This document shows positions 55,137 through 63,943 of a stretch of 64,000 nucleotides of DNA, one piece after another. The notes under the pieces were generated by a model, which saw only the letters and a list, made by a program, of their open reading frames with translations, searched no databases and was not told where the DNA came from. Within the stretch, counting starts at the first letter, position 1. Every line of letters begins with the position of its first letter. The position numbers and the translations under genes are program-made. Source of the stretch: JACKBC01 sp041391125 (lineage in GTDB: Bacteria > Chloroflexota > Anaerolineae > Caldilineales > Caldilineaceae); NCBI GenBank assembly GCA_041391125.1, contig JAWKON010000024.1:1-64000 (forward strand). The letters are read 5' to 3'.

Positions 55137-56999
55137 TCACGGTGCAAAACGCAGCATAACCAGTCCGCCAAAGGTATCGGCCACGTAGATCACGCCATTG
55201 GCATAGGTAAGGGAGAGCGCTCTATTCGGCGTTCGGTAATAACCGACCTCATGCGGACTAGCGGGATCGGATATATCGATGATGCGCACCCCGGCCTCGC
55301 CGGCGGCCACGTATGCATACTGTCCCGCAACCATCACATCCGAACCATCTGCCGGCAGCGCATAAATAGCCACCATGCGCGGCGCCGCCGGATGGCGCAC
55401 ATCCACAATCCACAATACGCCGTTTGCGTCGACTACATAGGCATAGCCATTCTGGACATCAATTTTTACCACCTGCCGATCCATGGCAAACGTACTCACG
55501 CGAACCAATTGGCCGGACGCCTCCATGCGGGCAAGCTGAAAGCCACCAGCGGGCGTGGGCAAATAGGCCATGGCGCCATCGACGGCCATACCGCTTATGT
55601 AGCCAATCGCATCGTATTGGGCGACAAGTTGCGGTTCGGTCGGGTTTTCAATATTCAGGATCCAGATGGCGTCCTGGCCATTGCCCACAAAGGCATACTT
55701 TTCGGCAAGAAAGAGATTGTAGAATTCGCGGCTGGCGTATTTGCCAATAATCACCGGCTGGCCGGGCGCAGTCACGTCGAGGACGTACAGACTGCCGGCG
55801 GCCAGCGCATACATCTGTTGGCCGTTGCAGGCAAAGGCCGTTACGTTATTTTGCAGCACATGCAAATCAATCGTGTGGCATTGTGCGGGATCGGCCGCGT
55901 CGATCCAATGCACACCGCCGTTAAAGCCCGCTAGCACCCAGGCCGAGGTACAACTGGTCTGTACACTGAAGGTGGCGCCCAGGGTTTGGAAATGGCCAAT
56001 CTCCACCAGCGCATCAGGATTGGCCGCGTCAAAGATGCGCAGCCCTTCATCGCAGTCGACGAGATACACGCGCTTGTCCGCAACCGCGAGCGTGATGCCT
56101 AATCCTTCTGAGGGGTAGCGGCCTATCTGTTCTGGCAAGCCCGCATCCGCAATGCGCCAAATCAACAATGCGCCACCATCTGTCAGATAAACCACACCAT
56201 CCGTTACGATCATTTCACCAATCCAGCCTTCCACGTCGATAGGTTGGTAAGAAACGATCTGCGTGGGCCGCAAACCATTGATGGTATAGAGTTGGCCCTG
56301 ATTGATAAAATAGATGACGCCATCGGCGCTGGTCACCCCGTAGGCCGTTGAAGCGAAGTTGTGGAATGCCCGCGTAACGGGCTGTAATGGATCGCGCACA
56401 TCGATCACATACAGGCCTTGCGTTGAACCAATATAGGCATACCCGCTTAAGGCGGCAATGGATTCACCGGGAACGCTGAGCATCAACTCGGCTATACGCT
56501 CCATTGCGCCCTGCGTTCCCAACTTCACGACATACAATTTTGAATCCCCAAGCAGATAGGCCTGGGCATCAGCAATCGAGATAGCAGTCAACACGCTGGA
56601 AAATTCTAGCCTGTTCACCTGTATTGGATGCTCTGGATCGCTGATATCCACGGCGAACAGACCATCTGCGCCGTCGATATACGCATACGGCCCGCGCAGT
56701 TCAATCGCGTTGGCCGATATGGGCAGCTCGGCCATCCAGCGCGGCTGGGTGGGGTCGCTAATATCCAGCACCACAAAATGAGTGCTAAATCCCACGAATG
56801 CACGATTCCCGTTGATGGCAACGCTCAGCATAGAGCCGCCCACATGGCCAATCAGCTCAATATTTTCAGAGTGCGTTGGCGAACTTACGGAGCCCGCTGG
56901 TTGTAGCAGCTTTGTGGATTGTGATGTAAGCGGCTGGCAGGCAGCAATAAGCGTGGCCACAACCATCAAATAGATGAAAAGTCTATGGAAACAACGCAT
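55137..56999 (-). CDS. LVIVD-repeat beta-propeller lipoprotein (paralogue)
   Basis: 620 residues from the second of two ATGs (56999), which has AAGGAG at 8 bp; the one at 57005 is too close. Lipobox LIAACQP. Like 46716-48587 it consists of about 13 propeller blades with strands HFVVLDISDPTQPR, LFAVDISDPEHPI, LYVIDVRDPLQPV, VRIIDISDPASPHEV and preceding YAYI/YAYV strands. A Cys pair appears in one blade (SVQTSCTSAWV and QCHTIDL). Intact. Ends 62 bp from the serine-hydrolase start, so it is upstream in the same minus-strand direction and may be co-expressed with it. Confidence 0.9.
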   Translation of the reverse strand: MRCFHRLFIYLMVVATLIAACQPLTSQSTKLLQPAGSVSSPTHSENIELIGHVGGSMLSVAINGNRAFVGFSTHFVVLDISDPTQPRWMAELPISANAIELRGPYAYIDGADGLFAVDISDPEHPIQVNRLEFSSVLTAISIADAQAYLLGDSKLYVVKLGTQGAMERIAELMLSVPGESIAALSGYAYIGSTQGLYVIDVRDPLQPVTRAFHNFASTAYGVTSADGVIYFINQGQLYTINGLRPTQIVSYQPIDVEGWIGEMIVTDGVVYLTDGGALLIWRIADAGLPEQIGRYPSEGLGITLAVADKRVYLVDCDEGLRIFDAANPDALVEIGHFQTLGATFSVQTSCTSAWVLAGFNGGVHWIDAADPAQCHTIDLHVLQNNVTAFACNGQQMYALAAGSLYVLDVTAPGQPVIIGKYASREFYNLFLAEKYAFVGNGQDAIWILNIENPTEPQLVAQYDAIGYISGMAVDGAMAYLPTPAGGFQLARMEASGQLVRVSTFAMDRQVVKIDVQNGYAYVVDANGVLWIVDVRHPAAPRMVAIYALPADGSDVMVAGQYAYVAAGEAGVRIIDISDPASPHEVGYYRTPNRALSLTYANGVIYVADTFGGLVMLRFAP

Positions 57000-57065
57000 G
57001 GCCATTGCTCCTTTACACAAGAGGTTTGTGCGCAAGAAAAATTCCGCGTAGCCCTCTGTATATCA

Positions 57066-57110
57066 AAAGCCAAGCCCCGGCTAGGGATCACCCAACCGGG
57101 GCTTGGCTTT
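57066..57110. terminator. Hairpin terminator
   Basis: AAAGCCAAGCCCCGG pairs with CCGGGGCTTGGCTTT around a 15-nt loop. Lies in the 447-bp gap 57000-57446 between the ABC operon end and the LVIVD gene; fits as the distal terminator of the ABC operon. Confidence 0.75.
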
Positions 57111-57354
57111 GTCATAAAACTTAGTCTGGTTTGCAGAAACGCCATTCGTTGCGCGAACAGCAATTATCTGAAAATCATCCCGTCAATTGTCAATTATGCA
57201 TCGGGGGGAGCCCAACCGATGACACAGCCGCCTCGGTCGGATGGTTTAGAGATAGAAACAATACTCTCACTATAAGCAGAATACGCCATAAATAGGCAAA
57301 GCGAAACCGCCGCCTGGCCTATTGTGGTACTGGTCACGTGATGAGGTTTACGTC

Positions 57355-57437
57355 TATACTTTGCTCTGTATGAAAAGCGTAGTTTGGCCTTGCCGGTAGA
57401 GCTTTCGAAAACTACGCTTTTCATCATAACCACAGTA
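57355..57437 (-). repeat. Palindromic repeat family 1, copy E
   Basis: On the minus strand it starts TACTGTGGTTATGATGAAAA and ends CAGAGCAAAGTATA, with arms GAAAAGCGTAGTTTTC and GAAAACTACGCTTTTC-like symmetry. Closest to copy C. It begins 9 bp beyond the last codon of the permease gene (57447). Confidence 0.65.
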
Positions 57438-57446
57438 AAAATAAAG

Positions 57447-58290
57447 CTATCCCTTCAACGCCCCGGCCAAAATACCGCGAATAAAATACCTGCCCAACAC
57501 CAGGAAAAAGAAGAGCGGCACGCTGATCGCGATCAGCGCGGCGGCCATCTGCAAGTTGTAGAGCACCAGCGTGGTGCCTTTGGCCTCGGCCATGATCACC
57601 TGCACGGTCTGCGTTTCGCGCGAGGCCAGGGTGAGGGCCAGGAAGAACTCGTTCCAGACTTGGGTGAAGATGATGATGGAGACCGAGGCGTAGGCGGGCA
57701 GCGAAACGGGCGTAATGACGCGGAAGAAGAGCTGCACCCGGTTGGCGCCATCGACCGTGGCCGCTTCTTCCAACTCCCGGGGAACGGAGAGGAAGAAGGT
57801 GCCCAAAAGCACACAGGCCAGCGGTACGTTGAGAATGAGATAGCTCAGAATCAGCCCGGCGTGGGTCTGCCCCAAGCCGGTGCGCGCCATCAGGATGGAG
57901 AGCGGAATAATCACCACCTGATAGGGCAGATAGAGCGCAATGCCGACCAGAATAAAGAGCGTCTGCGCAAAGGTGCTGCGTGCGGCTGAGGTAATAGCCA
58001 CCCAGCCCGCCAAAAAAGGCGCACAGCACGGTCACCGTAAATGAGATAAAGACCGAGTTCAGCAGCCGCGGAATCATCTCGCTGCGAAAGCGGCTGCTGC
58101 CAAAGAGCACTTCGGCAAAGTTGCGCCACTGCGGGCTGAACGTGGGCAGCAAATATTGGCCGCGGTTGATCTCTTCGACAGACTTAAGCGAGGTGACCAC
58201 CATCACATAAATCGGGACCAGATAAACTATGCTCAGAATGATCAGGATGACAACAACCAGCACTTTAGCCGCACGGCTGTGGCTTCTCAT
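57447..58290 (-). pseudogene. ABC sugar transporter permease (MalG type), one frameshift
   Basis: The ATG at 58290 overlaps the stop of the first permease (ATGA). First frame: VVVILIILSIVYLVPIYVMVVTSLKS, LLNSVFISFTVTVLCAFFGGLGGYYLSRT, out of frame after about 58000. The second frame carries QTLFILVGIALYLPYQVVIIPLSILM, the EAA loop EEAATVDGANRVQLFFRV, and the last helices to GALKG at 57447. One indel near 57990-58012 joins them into a protein of about 280 residues, the usual MalG size. It should form a heterodimeric membrane channel with the upstream permease. Repeat E lies directly after it. Confidence 0.88.
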
Positions 58291-59201
58291 GTGAACCACT
58301 TTCTAAACGCATAGAGCGTATATGGAATGACCAGAATAAACGACATCACAAAGATAATGACGCCCAGGCCGGCGCCCGCCGAGACCAGATGCTGCTGGAA
58401 GGTGGTGATCCACATGTTGAGCGCCAGCACATCGGTGGCGATGCCCGGTCCGCCATAGGTGACGATAAAGACAATATCGAAGACCTTGAGCGTAGAGATG
58501 AGCATCAGCGAGATCAGAATCAGCAGCCCGGCGCGGATGTTGGGAATGATGATGGAAAAGAGAATGCGCAAACGGCCCGCCCCATCCACGCGGGCGCACT
58601 CCACAATCTCTTGCAGCTCGGTGGTGCGAAAGGAAGATTGCAGGATGATGACGGCAAAACCCAGGTATTGCCACACAAAGATCAGGATCAGCCAATAGGT
58701 AGCGGTATCCGGATCGGTGGCAAAACGAAAGTTGGCGTCCATGCCCACGCTGCGCAGCGCCGTGTTGATGACGCCGCGCCCCGGCTCATACATCCACGAC
58801 CAGACTGTGCCGGTCACAATAAACGACATGGCCACCGGATAGAGAATCAGCGTGCGAATGTAGGCTTCCACCTTGGGAAAGGGCGTCAGCTCTAAAAAAT
58901 AGGCCAGAAAAATGGCAATGAAAACAGTGGGGATAACGCCCAAAATCAGCCACTTCAGGTTGTTCAAAATATCCGCCGCGAAGCGCGGCTGGGTTGCCAG
59001 AAAGCGATACCACTTGACGCCGGAAAACTGATAGTTGGGCGCAATGGTGGACCAATCTGTAAATGAGACGTAGATCGTCCAGGCCAACGTGCCGTAGAGC
59101 AGAATGAGGAAAAAGAGTAGCGGGCCCAGGAAGACGATGGTTTCGTACAGGCTGGCGCGCTGAAGTTTGGGGGGGCGGTTTGGTCTGCGGGTGGTTTCCA
59201 T
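58287..59201 (-). CDS. ABC sugar transporter permease (MalF type)
   Basis: 304 residues from the ATG at 59201. Six membrane helices: YETIVFLGPLLFFLILLYGTLAWTIYVSF, LILGVIPTVFIAIFLAYFLE, LILYPVAMSFIVTGTVWSWMYEPGRG, WLILIFVWQYLGFAVIILQSS, then the EAA loop VECARVDGAGRLRILFSIIIP and the last two helices. Complete. Part of an operon with binding protein 61680, toroid protein 60229, and the second permease. No ATP-binding subunit is encoded in the window, so it probably uses a shared MsmK-like ATPase elsewhere. Confidence 0.92.
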   Translation of the reverse strand: METTRRPNRPPKLQRASLYETIVFLGPLLFFLILLYGTLAWTIYVSFTDWSTIAPNYQFSGVKWYRFLATQPRFAADILNNLKWLILGVIPTVFIAIFLAYFLELTPFPKVEAYIRTLILYPVAMSFIVTGTVWSWMYEPGRGVINTALRSVGMDANFRFATDPDTATYWLILIFVWQYLGFAVIILQSSFRTTELQEIVECARVDGAGRLRILFSIIIPNIRAGLLILISLMLISTLKVFDIVFIVTYGGPGIATDVLALNMWITTFQQHLVSAGAGLGVIIFVMSFILVIPYTLYAFRKWFT

Positions 59202-59287
59202 ACCGATTGATGTTCTCCCACTTGTCACGCCTGTCTTGTAATGGGGCTGCTAAGATGCGACCACAATTGTCCGGCTGAGAGCCGGAC

Positions 59288-60229
59288 CTACAACCGCCCC
59301 GATAGTTTGAGAATAGTGGCGCTTTGCAGCGACACCCAGCGATTGGTTTCCTCGGCGTCGCCGATTGCACGCCAGGTGCGCGCACGATACGGGCTGCTGC
59401 CGCGCCAGCGACCGTTGGCCTGTTGGCGGGCTTGCAGCCAATCTAGCGCCGGCTGCGCGCCTGGATGATCCAGCTTGTGCAGATCGGCCAGCGCGCGCAG
59501 CGTAAAGAGAATGTCGGCCTGATAAAAAAGCGGGAAGTTGAGTCTGGACCAGAGCGAATGAATCTTGCCTGCATCCGGCGTGGGATAATTGGCGTCCACC
59601 AGCCGGAACGAATGCAGCAGAAACTTGACGCCCTGGTCAATGGCGTGGTCAATTTCGCGCGCACGGTGCGCCGATGGGATCAGCGCCAGGCCCCACAGCG
59701 TGCGCGCCACGCCCCAGGCGCAGGCGTGATTGTCGTTATGGACGCATTGACAGGGGCCGCGATGCAGATCGCGCGCGGCATATTGAATCAACTTCTGTAC
59801 CCGCGCATCGTCATGGCGACCGGCATAGAGCGCATAGCGCAGCAGGTTGCCCCAGAAGCATGAAAACCCCAAATTGCCGGCGCTCATGCGGGCCGCCAGC
59901 TCGCTGCGCGTGGCGTTGAGCATGTAGTCCACGCCGCGCTGAAAACGCGCGTCCTGAGCATCAATGGCCAGTTCGGTGAGCAGCAACATGCTCCAGTGGA
60001 TGCTCACATATTTGGGCGTGTAATAGCTGTGCTCATTGGCCCAGGCGCCGCTGGCGGTTTGCCCGGCCAGGATGGCGGGAACGGGGCCACTGTGTGCTAC
60101 TGCGCGCCGCGCATTTTCTACACACGGTTGCTGTGGCGGGTGCTCCAGCAGATCCACCAGCGTTTTGAAGCGGATTGAAGGTATTTCTGACTTTAGCAAC
60201 CAGGTGTATAAATCGCTTTTGAGTGTCAT
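59288..60229 (-). CDS. Alpha/alpha-toroid (prenyltransferase/squalene-cyclase-like) protein
   Basis: 313 residues, no signal peptide. The pattern of helical repeats with HSYYTPKYVSIHWSMLLLTELAID, GVDYMLNATRSE, CVHNDNHACAWGVARTLWGLAL and ALDWLQARQQANGRWRGSSPYRARTW is that of alpha/alpha-barrel proteins such as terpenoid cyclases and related toroids. The DxDD catalytic motif is absent, so it is probably not a cyclase. The Cys-containing stretch CQCVHNDNHAC is conspicuous. It sits between the binding protein and the first permease of a sugar ABC operon, an odd place for this fold; it may process or bind the imported compound. Confidence 0.75.
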   Translation of the reverse strand: MTLKSDLYTWLLKSEIPSIRFKTLVDLLEHPPQQPCVENARRAVAHSGPVPAILAGQTASGAWANEHSYYTPKYVSIHWSMLLLTELAIDAQDARFQRGVDYMLNATRSELAARMSAGNLGFSCFWGNLLRYALYAGRHDDARVQKLIQYAARDLHRGPCQCVHNDNHACAWGVARTLWGLALIPSAHRAREIDHAIDQGVKFLLHSFRLVDANYPTPDAGKIHSLWSRLNFPLFYQADILFTLRALADLHKLDHPGAQPALDWLQARQQANGRWRGSSPYRARTWRAIGDAEETNRWVSLQSATILKLSGRL

Positions 60230-60273
60230 GATCGCACGCAGAACTTATGAACATCAAGAAAAAGATTTTCCAA

Positions 60274-60306
60274 AGACCTGACAGGTTTTGAAAACCTGTC
60301 AGGTCT
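60274..60306. terminator. Hairpin between binding-protein and toroid genes
   Basis: AGACCTGACAGGTTTT pairs with AAAACCTGTCAGGTCT around one G. A very strong palindrome between stop 60343 and start 60229; it may lower expression of the downstream toroid and permease genes relative to the binding protein. Confidence 0.75.
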
Positions 60307-60342
60307 GAGTATTGGAAAACTTTATCTTAGGGCCTACATAAC

Positions 60343-61680
60343 CTACGGCCACACATACCAGGCCGACCCATCCTTCACGTTGAAGGTCTCCATCATATTG
60401 GCGACTGCCTCGATGGTGGCATCCACATCGGGCTCGGCCAGGAAGGCGGAGAGGATATCCCAGTAGACCGGCTGGGCCGCGGCGGGCAAAATGCTGCCGT
60501 GCTGGTCCAGGATCAGCTTGTCCGGGTGATCGCGCACAAAGGTCTGCATCTCCTGGCGAATGGGATCCGGGAATTCGGTCGGATCGATGTCGGTGCGGGC
60601 AAAGAGACCGCCCTGCGTCACATCGGTCGGGATCTGCAAGGCGGGCGAGGCCACCACCCGCAGCCAATCCATGGTGGCTTCCGGGTTTGGCGCCTTCACC
60701 GTGATGCCATAGGTGTCGGGGTGGAAGAGCAGAATGCGCTCCGGCTCTTGCGGGAAGGTCACGGCGCCAAAGTCCACGCCCGGCTCCCAGTTGGAACCCT
60801 GCGTAAACGCGCCAATGGCCCAGGTGCCCATCAGCGTCATGGCCGCTTGTTTCGCGCCCACCAGGCCCACCGCCTGATCCCAGGTCAGCGCCGAATGGTC
60901 GGCATTGATGTATGGGGTCAACTGTTGGAATTTTTCCAGCGCGGCCCGGTAAACGGGGTCGTTCGCCACGTCGATCTCACCCTTGTAGAGCTGGGCATAA
61001 TACTCAGGCCCACCCTCTTCCAGGATGATGCTGTCGAAGACGAAGGCATCGCCCCACTTCTCTTTGGAGCCAAGACCCAGGCAGGTCAGGTCCGGTTGCG
61101 CGGTCTTGATTGTTTCGCAAGCCGCCACAAGGTCCGCAAAATTCTGGGGGGCCGCCAACTTCAATTCATCAAAGAGCGGCAGGTTGTAGTAGAGAATGTT
61201 CTGGATGTGCATGTTGAGCGGCACCACATAGGGGTGTCCATCCACCGTCACCGCCTTGGCCAGCGGACCAGGGATGACGTCGGCATAGTTGAGTTCCGCC
61301 CACAGATCATCCAGCGGCTCCAGCACGCCGCTATCCACATAGTTCTTCAACTCGGCGCCACCCAGCGTTTGGAAGGTGTCCGGATAGTCGCCCGCCGCAA
61401 TTCGCGACTGCAAAACCACGCGCTGGTTCACCCCGCCGCCACCGGGGCTGGGGTTTTCGATGACCTCAATGTTGGGATACGCATCATAGAGCGCTTTGAA
61501 CATAGCATCCGCCGCTTCGCGTTCGCCGGGCGCCGTCCACCAGTGGTAAATCTCCAACTCCTGGCGCGGCGCAGAGGCTGGACCAGGTGCGGTGGTCTGC
61601 GGCTGCACGGCCGGACAGGCGGCCAACACCATGCTCAGCAGCAACAACCCAGTTACGATTATAGGTATTCTATTTTTCAT
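60343..61680 (-). CDS. Sugar-type ABC transporter substrate-binding lipoprotein
   Basis: 445 residues; start ATG at 61680 with AGGAGAATT upstream. Lipobox VLAACPAVQ. Mature part is a family-1 extracellular solute-binding fold: LEIYHWWTAPGEREAADAMFKALYDAYPNIEVIE, LQSRIAAGDYPDTFQTLGG, VVPLNMHIQNILYYNLPLFDELKLAAPQNFADLVAACETIKTA and MTLMGTWAIGAF, in order. A Gly-rich loop (SPGGGGVNQR) lies near the start. It delivers a carbohydrate to the permeases at 58287 and 57447; the substrate is not evident. First gene of the operon. Confidence 0.92.
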   Translation of the reverse strand: MKNRIPIIVTGLLLLSMVLAACPAVQPQTTAPGPASAPRQELEIYHWWTAPGEREAADAMFKALYDAYPNIEVIENPSPGGGGVNQRVVLQSRIAAGDYPDTFQTLGGAELKNYVDSGVLEPLDDLWAELNYADVIPGPLAKAVTVDGHPYVVPLNMHIQNILYYNLPLFDELKLAAPQNFADLVAACETIKTAQPDLTCLGLGSKEKWGDAFVFDSIILEEGGPEYYAQLYKGEIDVANDPVYRAALEKFQQLTPYINADHSALTWDQAVGLVGAKQAAMTLMGTWAIGAFTQGSNWEPGVDFGAVTFPQEPERILLFHPDTYGITVKAPNPEATMDWLRVVASPALQIPTDVTQGGLFARTDIDPTEFPDPIRQEMQTFVRDHPDKLILDQHGSILPAAAQPVYWDILSAFLAEPDVDATIEAVANMMETFNVKDGSAWYVWP

Positions 61681-61892
61681 GGGAATTCTCCTTATAAATG
61701 GGGCGCCAAACTACCACTCTCAAAGTAGCACGCTTGTGTCCTGCGAAACACAGTCAACTGGTCGGTCATTGGGCTGCCCATTTGGGTAGGAATTAGCGCG
61801 CTCCATATATTCTTTTGCACCCAGCGAGCGGCCATCCCATCGTTTTGTCCCCATGTCCTGCCACCTGACCAGTGCGTAAACCCGCTCGGTGA

Positions 61893-62005
61893 CTAGTACA
61901 CGGCGGCTTAAATAGGCCCATAGTTTGACAGGCCGCCCAGAAGTTCGACTTCTCGGAGAAGTCGAACTTCTTAACTGTAGACTTACTTACGCCGCTCTGT
62001 ACTAG
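61893..62005. repeat. Palindromic element with CTAGTACA ends
   Basis: CTAGTACACGGCGG at the left and an inverted CTAGTACAGAGCGGCG at the right enclose 113 bp. The centre is a 16-bp perfect hairpin (AGAAGTTCGACTTCTC, 61939-61971). Same layout as repeat family 1 but different ends; likely another MITE type. Confidence 0.6.
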
Positions 62006-62083
62006 GCTAAGGCCCACCGAAATGCGCTAAAATGGCGCTCTGCGGCGGCCTGCGCCAATGGGAGACCATGGTGCGGCGCGCCG

Positions 62084-62260
62084 GAGACCGTGCGCGCCGA
62101 AGCCCAACACGCCATTGCGGCCACCGCAGGCCGCCGCTTTATCCTGAGCGCCGGCTGCGTCACGCCGATTGTGGCGCCGACCGGCAATATTGCGGCGGCG
62201 CGGCGCGCTGGATATGAATGGCTGAGCCTTGCATGCCAAAGAAAAGGTGGGGGATGCTAA
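62084..62260 (+). pseudogene. C-terminal remnant of a uroporphyrinogen-decarboxylase-like gene
   Basis: One frame reads ETVRAEAQHAIAATAGRRFILSAGCVTPIVAPTGNIAAARRAG, the usual end of URO-D/methyltransferase family proteins (GRRFIL...GC..P...P..N..A), then WLSLACQRKGGGC and a stop inside the terminator stem. Nothing of the N-terminal 280 residues precedes it, so this is a fragment left after deletion. Confidence 0.6.
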
Positions 62261-62280
62261 TTCAGCATCCCCCACCTTTT
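62242..62280. terminator. Bidirectional terminator
   Basis: AAAAGGTGGGGGATGCT pairs with AGCATCCCCCACCTTTT-type arm around a short AATTC loop; A run one side, T run other. Lies 59 bp past the binding-protein stop at 62339 on the minus strand. Confidence 0.9.
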
Positions 62281-62338
62281 ATACAACATCTGTTTGATTG
62301 GCCAAGAGTGGACGCGGCCAAGGCGTCCGCAAAGCGGT

Positions 62339-63561
62339 TTATTGCAACGTCAATTCTCCTGTAGCGCCATCATACGTGCCCACTTCGACAAATTCACTGC
62401 CCTGCTCTGATACCTGATAAACGGTGAGATAGGCAATGGCCTGATCGCCGTTCTCATCCAAATAGGTCTGCACCTGGGTGCCGATATAGTGATCGGCAAT
62501 GAAGGGCAGAATCGACTTGACGCCGGCGCCGCTGTTGTTGGCCGCGATCATGGACAGCATGGCCACATTGGCGGAATCGTACGCGTAGTTGGTAAAGGGG
62601 CCGGGCTCGCTGCTGTATTTGGCCACAAAGGCATCGATAAAGGGCTGCGTATTGGGCGTCTGACGGTTGGAGCCGGAGACGGAGAGGAAGTGCACCTTGG
62701 CCAAAAATTCAGCGTGAGCGGGGTCGGCCAGCAGCTCTTCATTGCGCAGATTTTCCACGCCCAGCCAATCCACGCCGCCCAGATTGGGGTCGGTGATGGC
62801 CAGTTGCAGCACCTTTGCGCATCGCCCAGGAAGCAGATGCAGAAGAAGGCGGTGCTGCCGGCGGTGGAAAGGCGCGCCACCTCGGCGCTGATGCTGCTCA
62901 CCTCACCGGACAGATCGGGAGCGTCCGCCACATATTTGACGATGGCCGTCTCCTTGCCGCCATTGGCCTTAAAGCCGGCGTCAAAAAGCTCTGCCAAGCC
63001 GTTGCCAAAAACGTCATCCACCTGCAAAATGGCTATATTTTCATAGCCGCGCGCCGCCGCAATTTTCAGGAAGGCGGCGCCGCCAAAGGTGTCCGGCGGG
63101 TTCATCAGGCGGAAAATATTATCGCCCGCAATGGCGCCCGCCACGCCGCTGGAGGCCGGGGCCACGATCACAATGTCGTTTTCATCGGCATACTGTTTGG
63201 CGCCCAGCACTTCGCCGGTGGTCAGCGGACCCACCACGACTTGGGCGCCACTGCTCTGCACAACGGTTTGCACTGCCTTGGCGGCCCCATCGGGCGTGCC
63301 TTCGGTATCGGCGCTGGCCACTTCGAATTGAATGTTGGAACCGGCGGCCGCGAGTTGCGCATTCATCTGCTCGACGGCCAGGTCAATGGCCTTGCCAAAG
63401 TCCGTGCCAAATGAGCCCAGCGGGCCGGTAAAGGGTTGCGCCACGCCCAGCACATAGATCTGCGCTCCTTGCTCGGCCACCTCCGCCGGAATGGGCTGGC
63501 ACGCCGTCAACAGCAGCGCCACAATGAGCGCCAGCGCGCCCAAACGGGTTTTGTACATCAT
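62339..63561 (-). pseudogene. Branched-chain amino acid type ABC substrate-binding lipoprotein, one frameshift
   Basis: The first ATG at 63561 has AAGGAG at 8 bp. Lipobox LLTACQPIPAE. The Peripla_BP_6 fold is clear: YVLGVAQPFTGPLGSFGTDFGKAIDLAVEQMN, GAQVVVGPLTTGEVLG, NDIVIVAPASSGVAG, RGYENIAILQVDDVFGNGLAELFDAGF. At about 62815 the frame shifts (one missing base in GATGCGCAAAG restores GDAAKVLQLAIT), and the second frame runs VDWLGVENLRNEELL to GTYDGATGELTLQ at 62339. It should bind amino acids or small organic acids for a Liv-type importer, but no permease or ATPase gene is adjacent. Likely intact in the organism. Confidence 0.88.
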
Positions 63562-63756
63562 ACGGGTTCTCCTTGAGATTTGATCGGTTGGATACACAGA
63601 ATATGGTGCTGTATATCGGTATGGAAATTTGGTTGGAAAGTGCGATTTTGATTGGGGGTGATTCATTATGCAGATTCACAGCAAATATACAATAGGGTTG
63701 ATTTCGTGACAAATGGCGCTGGGAGAGTGAGAGGTCGCGGCTGGCTCGCCAGGATA

Positions 63757-63765
63757 TGGTATAAT
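63757..63765 (+). promoter_or_regulatory. Extended -10-like box
   Basis: TGGTATAAT in the 439-bp region upstream of the binding protein, on the plus strand. No clear -35 partner and no gene downstream inside the window. Weak call. Confidence 0.25.
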
Positions 63766-63843
63766 TTTAGCATGGCCATATAGATCGGGCTTGTGCGGCA
63801 GGGATGCCCATAGATATCAAGTTAAGGGCAAGGACTAGTGCCG

Positions 63844-63943
63844 GTCGAGTAGGGGCGGCCGTTTGCCCCGTATCGAGACCCAACGGGTCACACCCGCTCA
63901 CTCTGGTTTCGATACGGCCCCAAACAGCCGGGGCCTACTCAAC
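63844..63943. repeat. Long imperfect palindrome
   Basis: About 38-bp arms (left GTCGAGTAGGGGCGGCC..., right ...GGGGCCTACTCAAC) with a 24-nt loop. The GTCGAGTAGG/CCTACTCAAC and CGTATCGAGACC/GGTTTCGATACG pairs are the clearest. Intergenic, no gene overlaps. Confidence 0.7.

Noticed and set aside
60499..61728. 409-codon open frame opposite the sugar-binding protein
   Set aside because: Antisense shadow of a clear lipoprotein gene; no family pattern.
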